The position numbers were made by a program, and so were the translations under genes. Below are positions 13,081 to 14,083 of a stretch of DNA of 14,083 nt, one piece after another. How positions within the stretch are numbered: the stretch's first letter is position 1; the number at the start of each line of letters is the position of its first letter. Source of the DNA: Candidatus Colicola coprequi (GTDB taxonomy: Bacteria > Bacteroidota > Bacteroidia > Bacteroidales > Paludibacteraceae); contig JAGHSR010000087.1 in the NCBI GenBank assembly GCA_018065765.1, positions 1 to 14,083 of the forward strand. The letters are read 5' to 3'. The notes under the pieces are model-generated. The model was not told the DNA's origin. It did no database searches and was given only the letters and a program-made list of their open reading frames with translations.

Positions 13081-14083
13081 GCTGATGATAGCATAGAGAG
13101 CAATGCCGAGGTAGGTTCCGACGGCATAGCCGACGAGTCCGATGCCGATACCGGATATGAGCACTTTCTTGTTTCTCATAGCCCCTACTACCGGAGGAAC
13201 GAATGGAGGCGAGCACAGCAGCGCCACTTGGCTGACGCAGAACAGGTCACCACTCACCTTGGCGATACGGCAGAAGATGAGGTGCAGGACAGCAGCTGAT
13301 AGCATGACCCATAGTACAAACCCACCGATGGCGAGTGCGCCACCGTTGATACTGTGGATATCAAATAGCGAAGCCACGACGACGGAGAAAATGAGAATGA
13401 AGAACATGCCCAACTCAAAGGTTTTGGGTAGTTCGCGCACGCGCTGTGAGAAGGAAGCGATGATGGAAAGGGTGGTGATGGTGAGGATGATAACCAGTTC
13501 GTTGAGTTTACCGGTTAACAGCAGAGCCAGACCTGCACCGATGGCGAGGAAGAGGATACTGAGTCCCAAACCGATGAGCATGCCACCCAAATTGTCTCGT
13601 TGGAACATTCCGTGGTAGTTCTCCACATCTTTGGTATTCACGTTTTCATCGTGTCGTCCGCGTTTGGTGACATCTTGATAGGGTAGGATCTTCCGAATGA
13701 GTTTGTAGCCCCCTCCGATGATGAAGAAGATGTAAGGCATGGTGAGTACCATCTCAAATGCCAAAACGATAGCCATCGTGCTGGGTTGGACATGGAGGCT
13801 TGCTCCTAAGGCGTTGAAGTTCATGGTTCCTCCTGTGTAGATACCGGTCATCATGGATGCCACTTTCTCAAATTCGGGGATGTTGTGACCACGGAAGATG
13901 AAGTATCCGCTTATGACAGCCACGAGCACGGATGCCAGTCCACCGACAAGCGACCAGATAGTTTTTGGTAGGGCTTTGGTCCAGAGTTTGAAGTCGCAGT
14001 TGAACAGCATAAGCGGGATGGCAATAGGCACAGCGAGCGACATGATGGTCGATTGCAGGCTATTGAACGTTTTGGCGGCAGGG
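13078..14083 (-). CDS. DUF819 (YjcL-like) integral membrane protein, 5' end outside window
   Basis: The frame stays open to the window edge (11 further codons ahead of the ATG at 14043, reading PAAKTFNSLQSTI), so this is the C-terminal part, about 332 residues of a protein usually near 400. About nine hydrophobic segments are visible, with glycine-rich membrane stretches and one charged cytoplasmic-looking loop (KRGRHDENVNTKDVEN). Family-typical strings are LPLMLF-like IPLMLFNCDFKLW, GIYTGGTMNFNALG and CSPPFVPPVVGAMRNK. DUF819 proteins resemble secondary transporters of unknown substrate, and nothing here narrows it. The gene is upstream of the Omp85-like gene on the same strand, with a 165-nt repeat-rich gap between them. 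Confidence 0.88.
   Translation of the reverse strand, partial: PAAKTFNSLQSTIMSLAVPIAIPLMLFNCDFKLWTKALPKTIWSLVGGLASVLVAVISGYFIFRGHNIPEFEKVASMMTGIYTGGTMNFNALGASLHVQPSTMAIVLAFEMVLTMPYIFFIIGGGYKLIRKILPYQDVTKRGRHDENVNTKDVENYHGMFQRDNLGGMLIGLGLSILFLAIGAGLALLLTGKLNELVIILTITTLSIIASFSQRVRELPKTFELGMFFILIFSVVVASLFDIHSINGGALAIGGFVLWVMLSAAVLHLIFCRIAKVSGDLFCVSQVALLCSPPFVPPVVGAMRNKKVLISGIGIGLVGYAVGTYLGIALYAIIS

Overview
The window looks like a chromosomal segment from a member of the Bacteroidetes, most likely order Bacteroidales. The evidence is a lipoprotein of the DUF6242 type, a POTRA-less Omp85-like barrel, weak or absent Shine-Dalgarno sequences, and two exact TAnnTTTG -7 boxes, each with a TTG element 20 nt upstream. 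These are signatures of that phylum. Most genes are housekeeping. I see no prophage, transposase, CRISPR array or rRNA/tRNA gene.

Layout. Positions 1-4674 (+) hold a tightly packed run: the 3' part of an MFS transporter, rpe (pentose phosphate epimerase), a compact ComEC-type DNA-uptake channel, a short xseA (exonuclease VII large subunit) and a membrane-anchored helix-hairpin-helix protein. Genes overlap or are at most 21 nt apart, which suggests one transcript; the last three nucleic-acid genes could serve DNA import or processing. A stem-loop follows, then psuG (pseudouridine-5'-phosphate glycosidase). A textbook Bacteroidetes promoter overlaps the end of psuG and drives ddl (D-Ala-D-Ala ligase), followed 12 nt later by a trans-polyprenyl diphosphate synthase and then a conserved hypothetical gene. 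A divergent pair follows: a 5-formyltetrahydrofolate cyclo-ligase (-) with its own promoter, and a DUF6242 lipoprotein (+) that leads 13 nt later into ispH (last MEP-pathway enzyme). The right end is on the minus strand: an Omp85-like outer-membrane barrel whose 3' end overlaps ispH, and the 3' part of a DUF819 membrane protein that runs off the window.

The unusual content is a set of 7-bp tandem repeats. One array (consensus RAATGCR, 13 units, 6918-7008) lies inside the reading frame of the otherwise intact prenyl synthase, adding about 30 residues of a Cys/Met-rich heptapeptide repeat. A second array of the same family (16 units, 7823-7934) lies downstream, preceded by a REP-like palindrome, and forms the leader of the hypothetical gene. 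A third array with an unrelated 7-bp unit (AGTTRTT) plus two hairpins fills the only sizeable gap at the right end (12913-13080). Because 7 is not a multiple of 3 and the RAATGCR unit contains no stop on either strand, that array is open in all six frames and encodes the same heptapeptide in every forward frame, so it can sit inside a gene without truncating it.
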